64,000 bases of DNA from Desulfocapsaceae bacterium (GTDB lineage Bacteria > Desulfobacterota > Desulfobulbia > Desulfobulbales > Desulfocapsaceae). The translations under genes and the position numbers were made by a program. Positions 27,761-36,716 of the stretch are shown here, piece by piece (within the stretch, counting starts at the first letter, position 1; each line of letters starts with the position of its first letter). The stretch is from contig JAUSAB010000048.1 in assembly GCA_030653035.1 (NCBI GenBank), forward strand, positions 16,686-80,685, in the 5' to 3' direction. Below the pieces are notes generated by a model that searched no databases, was not told the DNA's origin, and saw nothing but the letters and a program-made list of their open reading frames with translations.

Positions 27761-29899
27761 ATGAAACAAGGCATGACTTTACCGAAAACACATGGGACTG
27801 TAGTTGATTACCGGAAAGATATTGATGGATTACGGGCCATTGCCGTTCTTGCGGTATTTTTTTTCCATCTCTACCCTGTTTTACTGCCAGGGGGTTTTCT
27901 TGGAGTTGATGTTTTTTTTGTTATTTCTGGATATTTAATTACCTCCATTATTTTACGCGAGAATGCTCGCGGCGTGTTTTCATTCAAACGCTTTTATGCC
28001 CGTCGTGTAAAACGCATCTTTCCCGCACTTTTTGTTGTTCTTATTTTGTCTTCACTGCTTGCTTTTTTTCTTCTGGCTCCTGAAACTTATCTGAACTTCG
28101 TAAATTCTGCGCGCGATGCCTCCGCGCAGTTTTCCAATTTTTTCTTTGCCCGCAAGGTTGGTTATTTTGAAGAAAACCTGGCATCTCAACCCCTTTTACA
28201 TACCTGGTCACTGGGTGTGGAAGAACAATTTTATCTTTTCTGGCCTCTGCTGATTTATTTCTGCTTCCGGTTTGTAAAATTACAGCGGAAAAAAATTTCA
28301 GGCCAGCCTTTTCCTGAGAATTTTAACAAAATTGTGAAAGAGGACACGTGCTGTCAAAGAAGAATGTACCGGTTCTTCTTTATAGTTTTTCTTCTCCTTG
28401 CAGTACTCTCTTATGTCTTGTGTGTTCTTTTTATTGATATGGACAGGCAAAAAGCGTTTTACATGTTTTATACCCGTGCCTGGGAATTCTGTATTGGCGG
28501 ATGTGTATCACTGCCCATTTTCCCATCAATTAAGAGAAAAGATCTTGGCGCCCTTGTTGGAGGAACAGGGCTCTTTCTGCTTGGTTTCAGCTTTCATGCT
28601 GTTGACCAAAATTTTCTTGGCATCTCTTTTTTGCAATTCGGCGCGTTACTGCCTTGCCTGGGCGCGGCGCTCCTTATGTATGCCAATTGCCAATTAAGTA
28701 TAGGCAACAGGCTGCTGGCAACAGTGCTGCCAGCGGGTATCGGAAAAATTTCTTATTCTTTATATCTGTATCACTGGCCAGTGATTATTTTTTATAAAAT
28801 TTTCAACAATAATCATGAAATAACTCCTTCGGCAGCCCTGATTATTATTTCCGTATCATTTGTCCTGGCGTTTTTAAGTTATATCTTTATTGAACAACCT
28901 GTTCGAAAACTGGAGACAGGTGACAATTTTATTCTTGGTTGCGCCCTGGTAGTCATGATTGTATTCAGCACAGGCTTTTCTCATCTGAAGCGTTATGAGC
29001 GTGCCTCCTGGAGAGGGGCTGACTATCCCAATAAAACGGATAATCCACCGTTACAAATCCCTACAAGTTGTGTCCCGAATATAAAAGACCATTTTGTATC
29101 TTTAGAATGCAAGGTATCAGGCAAAAAGGAGGCGCCAGTCATCGCGCTCGTTGGTGATAGCCACGCTCCTCATTATCTTTCTGCTCTTGTTTCCTGGGCT
29201 TCCCATAACGGCTATGATGTTTTGTTTCTTGGCGTCGCGGGTTGCCCCATGCTCCTGGGAGACGTGAAGATTGAGAGTCTGATTACCGTTGAACATGAAG
29301 TACAGTGTTCACAGGCACTTCCTTTCTTTGCTGCAGAAATTGTTACCCATCCTCGAGTGACAACAATCCTTATGGCCCAACGATTTGATCTTTTTCACAA
29401 CGGTAAAGGATATCTTAGTGTGGACAGAAAGATTTTCTTTAAAAACAAGGAGGGCAGAAGAATAGAAAATCACACCGAATATTACCGTGACCGCTTTGCG
29501 GATACGGTACGGCAAATACGAAAGGCAGGAAAAGAGCCCGTTATTCTCCAGCAGGTCCCTCTTTTTAATTCAGTTTCTGCGTGTACCTGGGAGCCGCGGT
29601 TAAAAAAAATCTTATCGCAAACAAGGGATTGCGACTATGATGAGCAATTCTTTGAAAAATGGCAAAGACAAAGTATTGATTTTTTGAATGAATTTGCAGC
29701 ATTACATCATATTCCTGTTTTTGACCCATTCCTGTGCATGACAGATCCGTTAAATAATAATATCAATATGTATAGAGATATTGATCATTTGAATGAATAT
29801 GGATCGCAGTTCTTAACATCCTGTTTTTCAGATGCTCTGGATACTATAATGAGTGACATCAAGAAAAATACAACCTCCCGCAGTCAATCTGTACAATAA
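27761..29899 (+). CDS. Acyltransferase 3 with C-terminal SGNH domain (OafA-like)
   Basis: The 712-residue inner-membrane protein starts at ATG 27761 (AGGA just upstream). The frame back to 27587 overlaps znuA and is rejected. The N-terminal half is an acyltransferase-3 domain with DYRKDIDGLRAIAVLAV and GGFLGVDVFFVISGYLIT, about ten membrane helices, and the RxxR-type FKRFYARRVKRIFPAL. The C-terminal third is an SGNH hydrolase-like domain with block I VGDSHAPHY and a late DxDHLN (DIDHLNEYG). Such proteins O-acetylate surface polysaccharides such as O-antigen. It is visibly more AT-rich than its neighbours, which suggests acquisition by transfer. Confidence 0.92.
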   Translation: MKQGMTLPKTHGTVVDYRKDIDGLRAIAVLAVFFFHLYPVLLPGGFLGVDVFFVISGYLITSIILRENARGVFSFKRFYARRVKRIFPALFVVLILSSLLAFFLLAPETYLNFVNSARDASAQFSNFFFARKVGYFEENLASQPLLHTWSLGVEEQFYLFWPLLIYFCFRFVKLQRKKISGQPFPENFNKIVKEDTCCQRRMYRFFFIVFLLLAVLSYVLCVLFIDMDRQKAFYMFYTRAWEFCIGGCVSLPIFPSIKRKDLGALVGGTGLFLLGFSFHAVDQNFLGISFLQFGALLPCLGAALLMYANCQLSIGNRLLATVLPAGIGKISYSLYLYHWPVIIFYKIFNNNHEITPSAALIIISVSFVLAFLSYIFIEQPVRKLETGDNFILGCALVVMIVFSTGFSHLKRYERASWRGADYPNKTDNPPLQIPTSCVPNIKDHFVSLECKVSGKKEAPVIALVGDSHAPHYLSALVSWASHNGYDVLFLGVAGCPMLLGDVKIESLITVEHEVQCSQALPFFAAEIVTHPRVTTILMAQRFDLFHNGKGYLSVDRKIFFKNKEGRRIENHTEYYRDRFADTVRQIRKAGKEPVILQQVPLFNSVSACTWEPRLKKILSQTRDCDYDEQFFEKWQRQSIDFLNEFAALHHIPVFDPFLCMTDPLNNNINMYRDIDHLNEYGSQFLTSCFSDALDTIMSDIKKNTTSRSQSVQ

Positions 29900-29920
29900 T
29901 TCCGGTGAATTGTATTATCC

Positions 29921-30139
29921 CTAGAACTCACGGCTGTAGTCTTCCGGGATTCCTTTCTGGTCGTACCGGAACTTTTCTTTTCAGAGAATTTCAAAAAGGT
30001 GGTCTATCTGTGGAAGCAGTATGACCAAAGAAATATCGAGGAGATCATGACCTCCTTCAAGCCGGATATCGTCATCGAAATCACGGTGGAAAGATTCCTG
30101 TTCAACACGGTAACAGCTCACCCCGAAAAAGAAGAGTGA
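29921..30139 (+). pseudogene. C-terminal remnant of an AlgJ/AlgX-like O-acetyltransferase
   Basis: A 72-codon frame without a start reads VVFRDSFLVVPELFFSENF, then KKVVYLWKQYD and KPDIVIEITVERFL. The order RDSF, VVYLW and PDIVIEITVERFL is the end of the SGNH-like domain of AlgJ/AlgX-type alginate O-acetylation proteins, including the Ser-containing RDSF and the final ER(Y/F)L. Nothing upstream encodes the rest of such a protein; the acyltransferase gene ends just before. It is probably the tail of a deleted polysaccharide acetylation gene. Confidence 0.65.
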
Positions 30140-30256
30140 ACCGTTTTATGTTTGACAAGAATCACAGAAAACTCCTAACATAAAGGAGGAAGGTTATGGC
30201 TTGATATTTACCTGGACAGACAAAAGCCAGCACATGGAATCCCCAAAGGAGATATC

Positions 30257-31302
30257 ATGCACATCCAACGACAGCGCCTGTATTGTCAAAGGCTCATTTC
30301 TCTGATTGCATTCTCTGTTTTATCCATACTGTTCGTTGGAATTTCAAGTGCCGCTGCCGGCAGCACCATAGCGGGATGTTCAATCTTTCCGGAAAATAAT
30401 ATCTGGAATACCCCGGTTGACACCTTACCGGTGGATCCCAATTCTGCGACCTACATCAACACCATCGGCGCCAGCGCCAACTTTCACGCGGATTTTGGAT
30501 CCGGCCTGTGGAATGGCGGCCCCATCGGCATCCCGTTCACCATTATCGAAAGCTCCCAGGCCAAGGTGGCTGTTGCCTTTGAGTACGACAGTGAAAGCGA
30601 TCCCGGCCCCTATCCCATCCCGCCAAACGCCCTGATCGAAGGCGGCCCGAACAGCGACGGCGATCGCCATATTTTGCTCCTCGACAAAGACAAGTGCCGA
30701 CTCTATGAACTCTATTACGCCTGGCCCGAAACGAATGGTTCCTGGAGTGCGGGATCGGGGGCCATTTTTGATCTCGGATCACACAACCTGCGGCCAGCCG
30801 GTTGGACCTCCGCGGACGCCGCCGGTCTTCCCATTCTGCCAGGACTCGTCCGCTATGACGAAGCCGTCTCTGGCGCCATTGAACATGCTATCCGCTTCAC
30901 CGTCCCCGAGACCCGCAAAAGCTACATATGGCCAGCCCGTCATTATGCCTCAGACCTGACCGGCAGCCAATACCCCCCATGGGCCAGCGGTTCCGGCTGA
31001 AGGCCCATTTTGACATCTCTTCTTTTTCGCCGATTGTCCAAACCATTCTCAAGGCCATGAAAAAATACGGCATCATTCTCGCCGATAATGGCTCACCATG
31101 GTTCATCAGCGGTGTCCCGGATGAACGCTGGAACAATGATGTCCTGCACGAACTGGATCACGTTTACGGTGCCAACTTTGAGGCCGTAAATGTCTCCACC
31201 CTGATGATCAATCCAGATTCAGGGGAGGTAAAAGTCTCCACGTCCTTACCCAGAAAGGGCTATCAACCAGCACTCTTCTTGCTGCTCAAACAAGAACATT
31301 AA
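30257..31302 (+). pseudogene. Exported protein of unknown function, frameshifted at a C6 tract
   Basis: The start at 30257 has AAAGGAG upstream. A signal peptide (about residues 1-35) leads into GCSIFPENNIWNTPVDTLPVD and a globular domain. The frame reads to HYASDLTGSQYPP and then stops at 31000 (WASGSG). One base out of frame, from about 30979, it continues as MGQRFRLKAHFDISSF, then NGSPWFISGVPDERW, to a stop at 31302. Together the two parts would form one protein of about 348 residues. The break falls in CCCCCC (30973-30978); one extra C would restore the frame. It is either a slipped-strand mutation or a sequencing error. I do not know its function. Confidence 0.75.
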
Positions 31303-31320
31303 CCCCCCTCACATCTCACT

Positions 31321-32535
31321 ATGGACATTCTCATTGCCAGGCAACCCATCTTTGACTTCAACCGGAGACTCTTTGCCTACGAACTGCTTTTCCGCGGCAC
31401 CGAAGACCACGATCACGCCAACTTGAACGGAGACAGGGCAACCACCAGCCTCTTGTCTGCCGCCTTTCTCACTGAAGGGATTGACCGGATATCGGGATTT
31501 AAACCGTGCTTTATTAATTTCACCACCGGGCTTCTGATCAAGAATATCGCCGCGTCTTTTCCCAAAGACAAGATTGTTGTTGAGATACTCGAAGATGTGC
31601 AACCAACCATTGAGGTGATAACCGTTTGTCGGGCCTTATCCCAACAGGGGTACAAGATTGCCTTGGACGACTTTGTCTATGATCGGAAGCTGGAACCGCT
31701 CGTTGAACTGGCTGATATCATTAAAATTGACATCATTGGTACACCGCTAGATACCCTTCATAAGACCCTGCACCGACTGTCCAACCACTCCAAGATACAA
31801 TTACTGGCCGAGAAAGTGGAGACGTATGCCGAATTTGAAAAGGCCCTGAAACTGGGTTTCACCTATTTTCAAGGGTATTTTTTCAGCAAACCGGAAGTGC
31901 TGACAATCAAGGAACTGACTGCGGCCAAGATCAACCTGTTGCATCTGCTGGCCGAAGTCTCTTCAGGTGCTACAACGGTATCCCGTTTAACCAATATCAT
32001 TAACCACGACGTGGCCATCAGTTACAAGCTCTTACGCTTTCTCAACTCTGCCTACTTTTACCGGCTGGAAAAAATTGAGTCCATCAGTCAAGCCATCGCC
32101 TATCTTGGCGAGCAAAAGCTTAGACGCTTTCTCATGCTGATGATTATCTCCGAGATGGCGACAAAAAAACCACAGGAATTGGTTCGGCTGGCGCTTATTC
32201 GAGCAAAATTCTGTGAATTGCTGGCCACGGCAAGCGGCAAGCCCGAACAACAGAATAATCTCTTTTTGTTGGGACTTTTTTCCTTGCTTGATGCGATGCT
32301 TGATTCAACAATGGAGTATCTGGTGACAAAACTCCCCATTAACGATCAGGTCAAAGATGCCCTGATTAAACAAAGCGGTCCGTTAATGCCCTACCTGAAT
32401 GCCGTCACCACCTATGAAAAGAAAGCAACCCAGGAATGCGTGCAGGCCGTCGCCAGGATTGGTGTTGCCAGAAAAGATGTCTATGAAATATATCTAAAAT
32501 CACTGGAATTTGCGCAAGCGTTTACCGATCTCTAA
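31321..32535 (+). CDS. EAL-HDOD signalling protein
   Basis: The 404-residue protein has an N-terminal EAL-type domain (about 1-190; DILIARQPIFDFNRRLFAYELLFRG, EILEDVQPT, LDDF) and a C-terminal HDOD domain (about 200-400; NIINHDVAISYKLLRFLNSAYF). The EAL motif itself is YEL and key metal-binding acidic residues are only partly present (IKIDIIG). As in other YuxH-type proteins it is probably a degenerate, non-hydrolysing regulatory module. It is cytoplasmic and starts 18 bp after the frameshifted gene. A partner cannot be named. Confidence 0.88.
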   Translation: MDILIARQPIFDFNRRLFAYELLFRGTEDHDHANLNGDRATTSLLSAAFLTEGIDRISGFKPCFINFTTGLLIKNIAASFPKDKIVVEILEDVQPTIEVITVCRALSQQGYKIALDDFVYDRKLEPLVELADIIKIDIIGTPLDTLHKTLHRLSNHSKIQLLAEKVETYAEFEKALKLGFTYFQGYFFSKPEVLTIKELTAAKINLLHLLAEVSSGATTVSRLTNIINHDVAISYKLLRFLNSAYFYRLEKIESISQAIAYLGEQKLRRFLMLMIISEMATKKPQELVRLALIRAKFCELLATASGKPEQQNNLFLLGLFSLLDAMLDSTMEYLVTKLPINDQVKDALIKQSGPLMPYLNAVTTYEKKATQECVQAVARIGVARKDVYEIYLKSLEFAQAFTDL

Positions 32536-32571
32536 CCCCCGTCTCCCCTTTGTCATGCAGCGATACGGCCC

Positions 32572-34380
32572 TCAAGGGTTCGTTGATTCACCGTCTTCAA
32601 CTTCAACCGGGAGATGGAGAGTAAAGATGCTGCCCTTTCCTGGACTGCTCTCTACTGAAATGTGCCCATGATGGGCCTGCACGATATGCTTGACAATGGA
32701 AAGGCCCAGACCCGTGCCACCCAGCTTGGCGCTGCGCGCCTTATCGACTCGATAAAAACGCTCAAAGATCCTGGAGATATCCTGCGAGGCAATCCCGACC
32801 CCGTTATCACAGACCCGGATCAACACCTCGTCCGGATGTTTTTCTGTCTCAACCCTGATCGAACTGCCTTTGCCGCTGTATTTAACCGCATTATCGAGCA
32901 GATTGACCACAGCCTGTTCAAATAAGGCTGGGTTAATCCTAGCAGTGATCGTTGGCGCACAGGCCAGACTGATCGCCATATTTTCTTTTTCGGCTCTTGA
33001 ACTGCAAGCCTGAATCGCCGATTGCAATACCTCCGCTATCGGCAGCTCCTGCAGGACAATTTCCTCCCGCTTGGCCTCCTGTTCTACCCGGGAAAGGGCC
33101 AGCAGATCTTCGACAATGGCATGCAGACGTGAGGCCTGCTTGCCGATAATTTCGACAAAACGACGGGCAGATTCCGGTTCATCCAGGGCGCCATCAAGCA
33201 GGGTTTCCGCAAAGCCCTCAATGGAAGTGATCGGCGTTTTCAGTTCATGCGAGACATTGGCCACAAAATCACGACGAATGGACTCCAACCGGCGCAGGTT
33301 GGTCACATCATTGATAACAATCAAGGCCCCGGTGATACGACCTTGACTGTCCTGCAATCTGGCGCCATGGGCATAAAAATATTTTTCCTTGCCATCAGCG
33401 CCCATCCGACTGCTGAATTCCCCTTCCATGGGTACGGCACAGGCCAGGGCATTTTTGACAAAATTCTGCAAATGGATATTGCGCACGGCCAGCAGGATAC
33501 TCTTGCCCTTGATTTTTTCAGGATCAACATTCAGCAGTTGCGCCCCCGCCTGATTCACCTCAAGAATCCGCTCCTCGGTATCCACTGTGATCACACCCTC
33601 GACCATGCTGGCAAAGACCGCCTGTAATTGACTGTGCTGACTGACAATGGTCTGGATACGGCCATCAAGCTGGGTCGCCATTTCATTCAAGGCCCGTGCA
33701 AGGGTTGCCACCTCTTCCGCGCCTTCCTCCCGCATTCTCCCAGTAAAATCACCCCTGGAGAAACGCTCGGCACCGAGTTTCATCTGCTCCAAGGGCTTAC
33801 TGATCCGGCGGGCAATAAACCAGGCGACCAGGGCCGCAAACAAGGCCACAACAACACAGCCCCAGATAATTTTTTGATAAATAGCTGAAAGGGCCTTGTC
33901 TATGGCAGTCACCGGGATTGCCGCGCGAAGCACACCTCTCCTGTGACCCTGATCCTCAAGGGGAATGGCCACATACATGAGATTTTGCTGTAAGGTCTGG
34001 CTGAAACGCAAGGAAGAAACAACCTTCCCGGAAAGCGCCGCAATGATCTCAGGTCGGTCGTTATGATTTTCCATCCGGGCCGGATCTTCGTCCGAATCGG
34101 CAAGGATCTTGCCGGCCGAGGAAATCACCGTCAACCTGGTAGAGGATTTCTTTCCTGCCTCCCGGCAAAAGGTTTCAAGGCCCGCCAAATCATCATGTTC
34201 CAGATAAAAAAGGACACTGCCGGCCGCAAGATGAGACCGCGCCTCAAGGCTGGCCGCAGTCTCACTTAATTGAAACGAACGGATAGAGGATGTGCCGTAC
34301 CAGGTAAAGGCCAGCAGGGCCGCAAAAGCAATCAGAAGCTGACTTGGATAAAGTTGCCAGATAAGACGTTTGTGACGCAT
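32572..34380 (-). CDS. phoR: Phosphate regulon sensor histidine kinase PhoR
   Basis: 602 residues. Membrane helices at about 12-32 and 170-190 flank a periplasmic or extracytoplasmic PAS-like region. HAMP (RISKPLEQMKLGAERFSRGDF), a PAS domain (FASMVEGVITVDTEERILEVNQAGAQLL), a HisKA H-box (NVSHELKTPITSIEGF, about His377) and an ATPase domain (NLLDNAVKYS, DNGVGI, GGTGLGLSIVKHIV) follow. This is the PhoR architecture of species with a large sensor part. Its promoter carries the same 11-bp pentamer and TATTGT layout as pstS, which supports PhoR over other PAS kinases. phoB is about 20 kb away. Confidence 0.87.
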   Translation of the reverse strand: MRHKRLIWQLYPSQLLIAFAALLAFTWYGTSSIRSFQLSETAASLEARSHLAAGSVLFYLEHDDLAGLETFCREAGKKSSTRLTVISSAGKILADSDEDPARMENHNDRPEIIAALSGKVVSSLRFSQTLQQNLMYVAIPLEDQGHRRGVLRAAIPVTAIDKALSAIYQKIIWGCVVVALFAALVAWFIARRISKPLEQMKLGAERFSRGDFTGRMREEGAEEVATLARALNEMATQLDGRIQTIVSQHSQLQAVFASMVEGVITVDTEERILEVNQAGAQLLNVDPEKIKGKSILLAVRNIHLQNFVKNALACAVPMEGEFSSRMGADGKEKYFYAHGARLQDSQGRITGALIVINDVTNLRRLESIRRDFVANVSHELKTPITSIEGFAETLLDGALDEPESARRFVEIIGKQASRLHAIVEDLLALSRVEQEAKREEIVLQELPIAEVLQSAIQACSSRAEKENMAISLACAPTITARINPALFEQAVVNLLDNAVKYSGKGSSIRVETEKHPDEVLIRVCDNGVGIASQDISRIFERFYRVDKARSAKLGGTGLGLSIVKHIVQAHHGHISVESSPGKGSIFTLHLPVEVEDGESTNP

Positions 34381-34423
34381 GGGGGTCCCCTTCTTTGGTT
34401 GAAGTCAAACAACAAGCTACAAC

Positions 34424-34455
34424 ACAATACCACGGGATTGTTAGGATATGATTAG
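34424..34455 (-). promoter_or_regulatory. Putative two-copy PhoB box and -10 of phoR
   Basis: On the minus strand CTAAT (from 34455) and CTAAC (from 34444) begin 11 bp apart. Ten bases after the second comes TATTGT (34429-34424). This is the same layout as at pstS and the porin. The phoR ATG lies 43 bp after the -10. Confidence 0.65.
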
Positions 34456-34496
34456 CAAAGAGAAAGATTTTTCTTTGCTGTCTCTGAAGCGACTCA

Positions 34497-34681
34497 TTCC
34501 AAAAAGCATTCAAGTTGACACCGAGGAGGCAGTGGGTGGGCGTAGAACCATCGACGAGTGAGCGGCGACGAAGCAGTACAGGGAGTACGTAAGGAGCCGC
34601 ATAGTGCAAGCCACAGCATGGACGCTGCAGTGTCGCACGAGCCAAGGACGGCAAAAGTGCCGGCTTGAATGCAAATTGGAA
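34497..34681. mobile_element. MITE-like element with 18-bp terminal inverted repeats
   Basis: The ends TTCCAAAAAGCATTCAAG (34497-34514) and CTTGAATGCAAATTGGAA (34664-34681) are inverted copies matching at 15 of 18 positions. The 185-bp interior is GC-rich and has no convincing gene, although the minus strand is open for some length. It fills most of the gap between phoR and aspS. Only one copy is visible in this window. Confidence 0.55.
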
Positions 34682-34682
34682 T

Positions 34683-34716
34683 CAGCGCGGCAATCGGGAT
34701 CCCGGTTACCGCGCTG
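34683..34716 (-). terminator. Hairpin after aspS
   Basis: CAGCGCGGCAATCGGG (34683-34698) and CCCGGTTACCGCGCTG (34701-34716) pair at 14 of 16 positions with a 2-nt loop. The hairpin lies 18 bp past the aspS stop on the minus strand and abuts the MITE-like element. The following T content is low. Confidence 0.45.
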
Positions 34717-34733
34717 AGGAGGTACGTCTTTGC

Positions 34734-36518
34734 TTATTCTTTCCAGTCCGGACGCAGATGCAGCTCGGTCAGCTGCTTTCTGGCAACAGAAGCCGGGGCG
34801 TCAGTAAGCGGACAGGTTGCCTTCTGGGTCTTGGGAAAGGCGATGACATCGCGGATAGAATCACTGCCGGTAATCAACATCATCAAGCGGTCAAGCCCAA
34901 AGGCCAGGCCGCCATGGGGCGGAGCGCCCAGTTCCAGGGCCCGGAGCAGGAAGCCGAATTTATCCATGGCCTCTTCTTCAGAAATTCCCAGGACCGAAAG
35001 CACCCGGCTCTGCATGGCCCGCTGATGGATACGGATGGAGCCGCCACCGATCTCGGTGCCATTCAACACCAGATCATAAGCCCGGCTGTAGACGGAACCC
35101 GGATCGGTCTCCAGCTTAGCCTCGTCCTCTTCTTTGGGGGCGGTAAAGGGATGATGCAGGGCTTGATACCTCTTTTCCCGGGCGTCATACTCAACCAGAG
35201 GAAAATCTGTGACCCAGACAAAGTTAAAGACACCAGTCTTCAAGAGACCAAGACGCCGGGCCAGCTCCAAGCGAAGTTCAGAGAGGACCTGCAGGACCAC
35301 TGCCTTGGTATCGGCACCGAAGAAAAGAAGGTCGCCTTCCTGCGCATCAAGGACCTGGCTCATGGCTGCCCGCTCCTCATCGCTGAAGAACTTGGCAATG
35401 GGCGACTGCCACTCACCATCCGCCTTCATCTTCACCCAGGCCAGACCCTTGGCCCCGAACTGGGCCACGTATTCGGTCAAATCATCGAGATCCTTCCGGG
35501 ACATGGCGGCGCAGCCCTTGGCATTAATAGCCCGCACGGTTCCACCCTCATCGGCAATTGCGCGGAAGACCTTGAAACCGCAGGTGCGGGCGATTTCCGT
35601 CAGATCCGTCAGCTCAAAACCAAAACGGATGTCAGGGCGGTCGGTGCCAAAACGGCTGATCGCCTCGTCATAGGTCATCCGGCCAAAGGGCGGGGCCACA
35701 TCAAGGTCAAGGGTCTCTTTGAAGAGTTTGGCAATCATCCCCTCGGTAATTGTAATGATCTGCTCCTCGTTGACAAAGGAGAGCTCCATATCAATCTGGG
35801 TGAATTCCGGCTGGCGGTCAGCCCGCAGATCTTCATCGCGGAAACACTTGACGATCTGGTAATAGCGATCCATGCCCGCCACCATCAACAACTGCTTGAA
35901 AAGCTGCGGCGACTGGGGCAGGGCATAGAACTTGCCGGCATTCACCCGGCTGGGCACCAGATAATCCCGCGCCCCTTCCGGGGTGGAACGGGTGAGCATC
36001 GGGGTCTCCACCTCCAGGAAGGTATTATCATTGAGATAGGTCCGAATGGACTGCACCGCCTTATGACGCATGACCAGCTTTGCCGCCATGGCTGGACGTC
36101 GAAGGTCAAGATAGCGGTATTGTAGACGCAGGGTCTCAGAAATCTCAGTTTCCTCATCAAGCGGGAAAGGCGGGGTCTCGCTGGTGTTCAAAATCCGCAG
36201 CTCATCGACGATGATCTCGATCGCACCGGTCGCAAGTTTGGGATTTTCCATCCCGACCAGCCGGGCCACTACCCTGCCCCGCAGGGCCAGCACCCATTCA
36301 CTGCGCAACTGATGCGCCTTGGCATGGACTTCCGGGTTGATCTCCGGATTAAAGACCACCTGGGTCAAGCCATTGCGGTCACGGAGATCAATAAAGATGA
36401 CGCCGCCATGATCACGCCGACGCAACACCCAACCCATGAGCACCACTTCCTCACCGATATTTCCCTTGCCAAGATCGTTGCAGAAATGGGTCCTGCATAA
36501 ATTTCCCATTGATTCCAT
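34734..36518 (-). CDS. aspS: Aspartyl-tRNA synthetase
   Basis: The 594-residue class II synthetase has an N-terminal OB-fold anticodon-binding domain ([23 protein letters not shown]). Motif 2 is visible as [23 protein letters not shown], followed by the large bacterial insertion domain (about 290-430). Motif 3 is seen in [15 protein letters not shown], and the family end is [20 protein letters not shown]. It charges tRNA-Asp, and possibly tRNA-Asn if the species uses the amidotransferase route. A second in-frame ATG lies three codons in. It precedes hisS in the opposite order often seen elsewhere (hisS is transcribed first here), about 200 bp apart. Confidence 0.96.
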   Translation of the reverse strand: MESMGNLCRTHFCNDLGKGNIGEEVVLMGWVLRRRDHGGVIFIDLRDRNGLTQVVFNPEINPEVHAKAHQLRSEWVLALRGRVVARLVGMENPKLATGAIEIIVDELRILNTSETPPFPLDEETEISETLRLQYRYLDLRRPAMAAKLVMRHKAVQSIRTYLNDNTFLEVETPMLTRSTPEGARDYLVPSRVNAGKFYALPQSPQLFKQLLMVAGMDRYYQIVKCFRDEDLRADRQPEFTQIDMELSFVNEEQIITITEGMIAKLFKETLDLDVAPPFGRMTYDEAISRFGTDRPDIRFGFELTDLTEIARTCGFKVFRAIADEGGTVRAINAKGCAAMSRKDLDDLTEYVAQFGAKGLAWVKMKADGEWQSPIAKFFSDEERAAMSQVLDAQEGDLLFFGADTKAVVLQVLSELRLELARRLGLLKTGVFNFVWVTDFPLVEYDAREKRYQALHHPFTAPKEEDEAKLETDPGSVYSRAYDLVLNGTEIGGGSIRIHQRAMQSRVLSVLGISEEEAMDKFGFLLRALELGAPPHGGLAFGLDRLMMLITGSDSIRDVIAFPKTQKATCPLTDAPASVARKQLTELHLRPDWKE

Positions 36519-36559
36519 GAGGTTCTCAAATAGAAGTAAAATTTTATGGTAGTTACTCA

Positions 36560-36706
36560 GGTGTTTAGGCCGAAGGCTAAATCCCGAAGTATGTCAATCA
36601 TCACGCAACGCCCGGACCAGATCAGCAGATCGAAAATCCCGACATTTTGCCTGATCGCACATTATTTGTCCCTAAAAACCTTCGGCCTTCAATCTATCTA
36701 CCTGAG
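36560..36706. repeat. Inverted-repeat block between hisS and aspS
   Basis: TTACTCAGGTGTTTAGGCCGAAGG (from about 36552) faces CCTTCGGCC (from about 36682) and TACCTGAGCAGTTA (to about 36713), forming a long imperfect hairpin. The segment ATTATTTGTCCCTAA followed by AAACCTTCGGCCTTCA (about 36662-36692) recurs at 51677-51796, where about 90 bp lie between the two halves. Confidence 0.5.
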
Positions 36707-36716
36707 CAGTTACGTT

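Noticed and set aside
34497..34681. Small protein or tRNA-like RNA gene in the phoR-aspS gap
   Set aside because: Terminal inverted repeats explain the segment better, and no cloverleaf or T-loop signature is present.
34665..36125. 486-codon plus-strand frame opposite aspS
   Set aside because: The length comes from low stop frequency opposite a GC-rich synthetase gene; the sequence is not protein-like.
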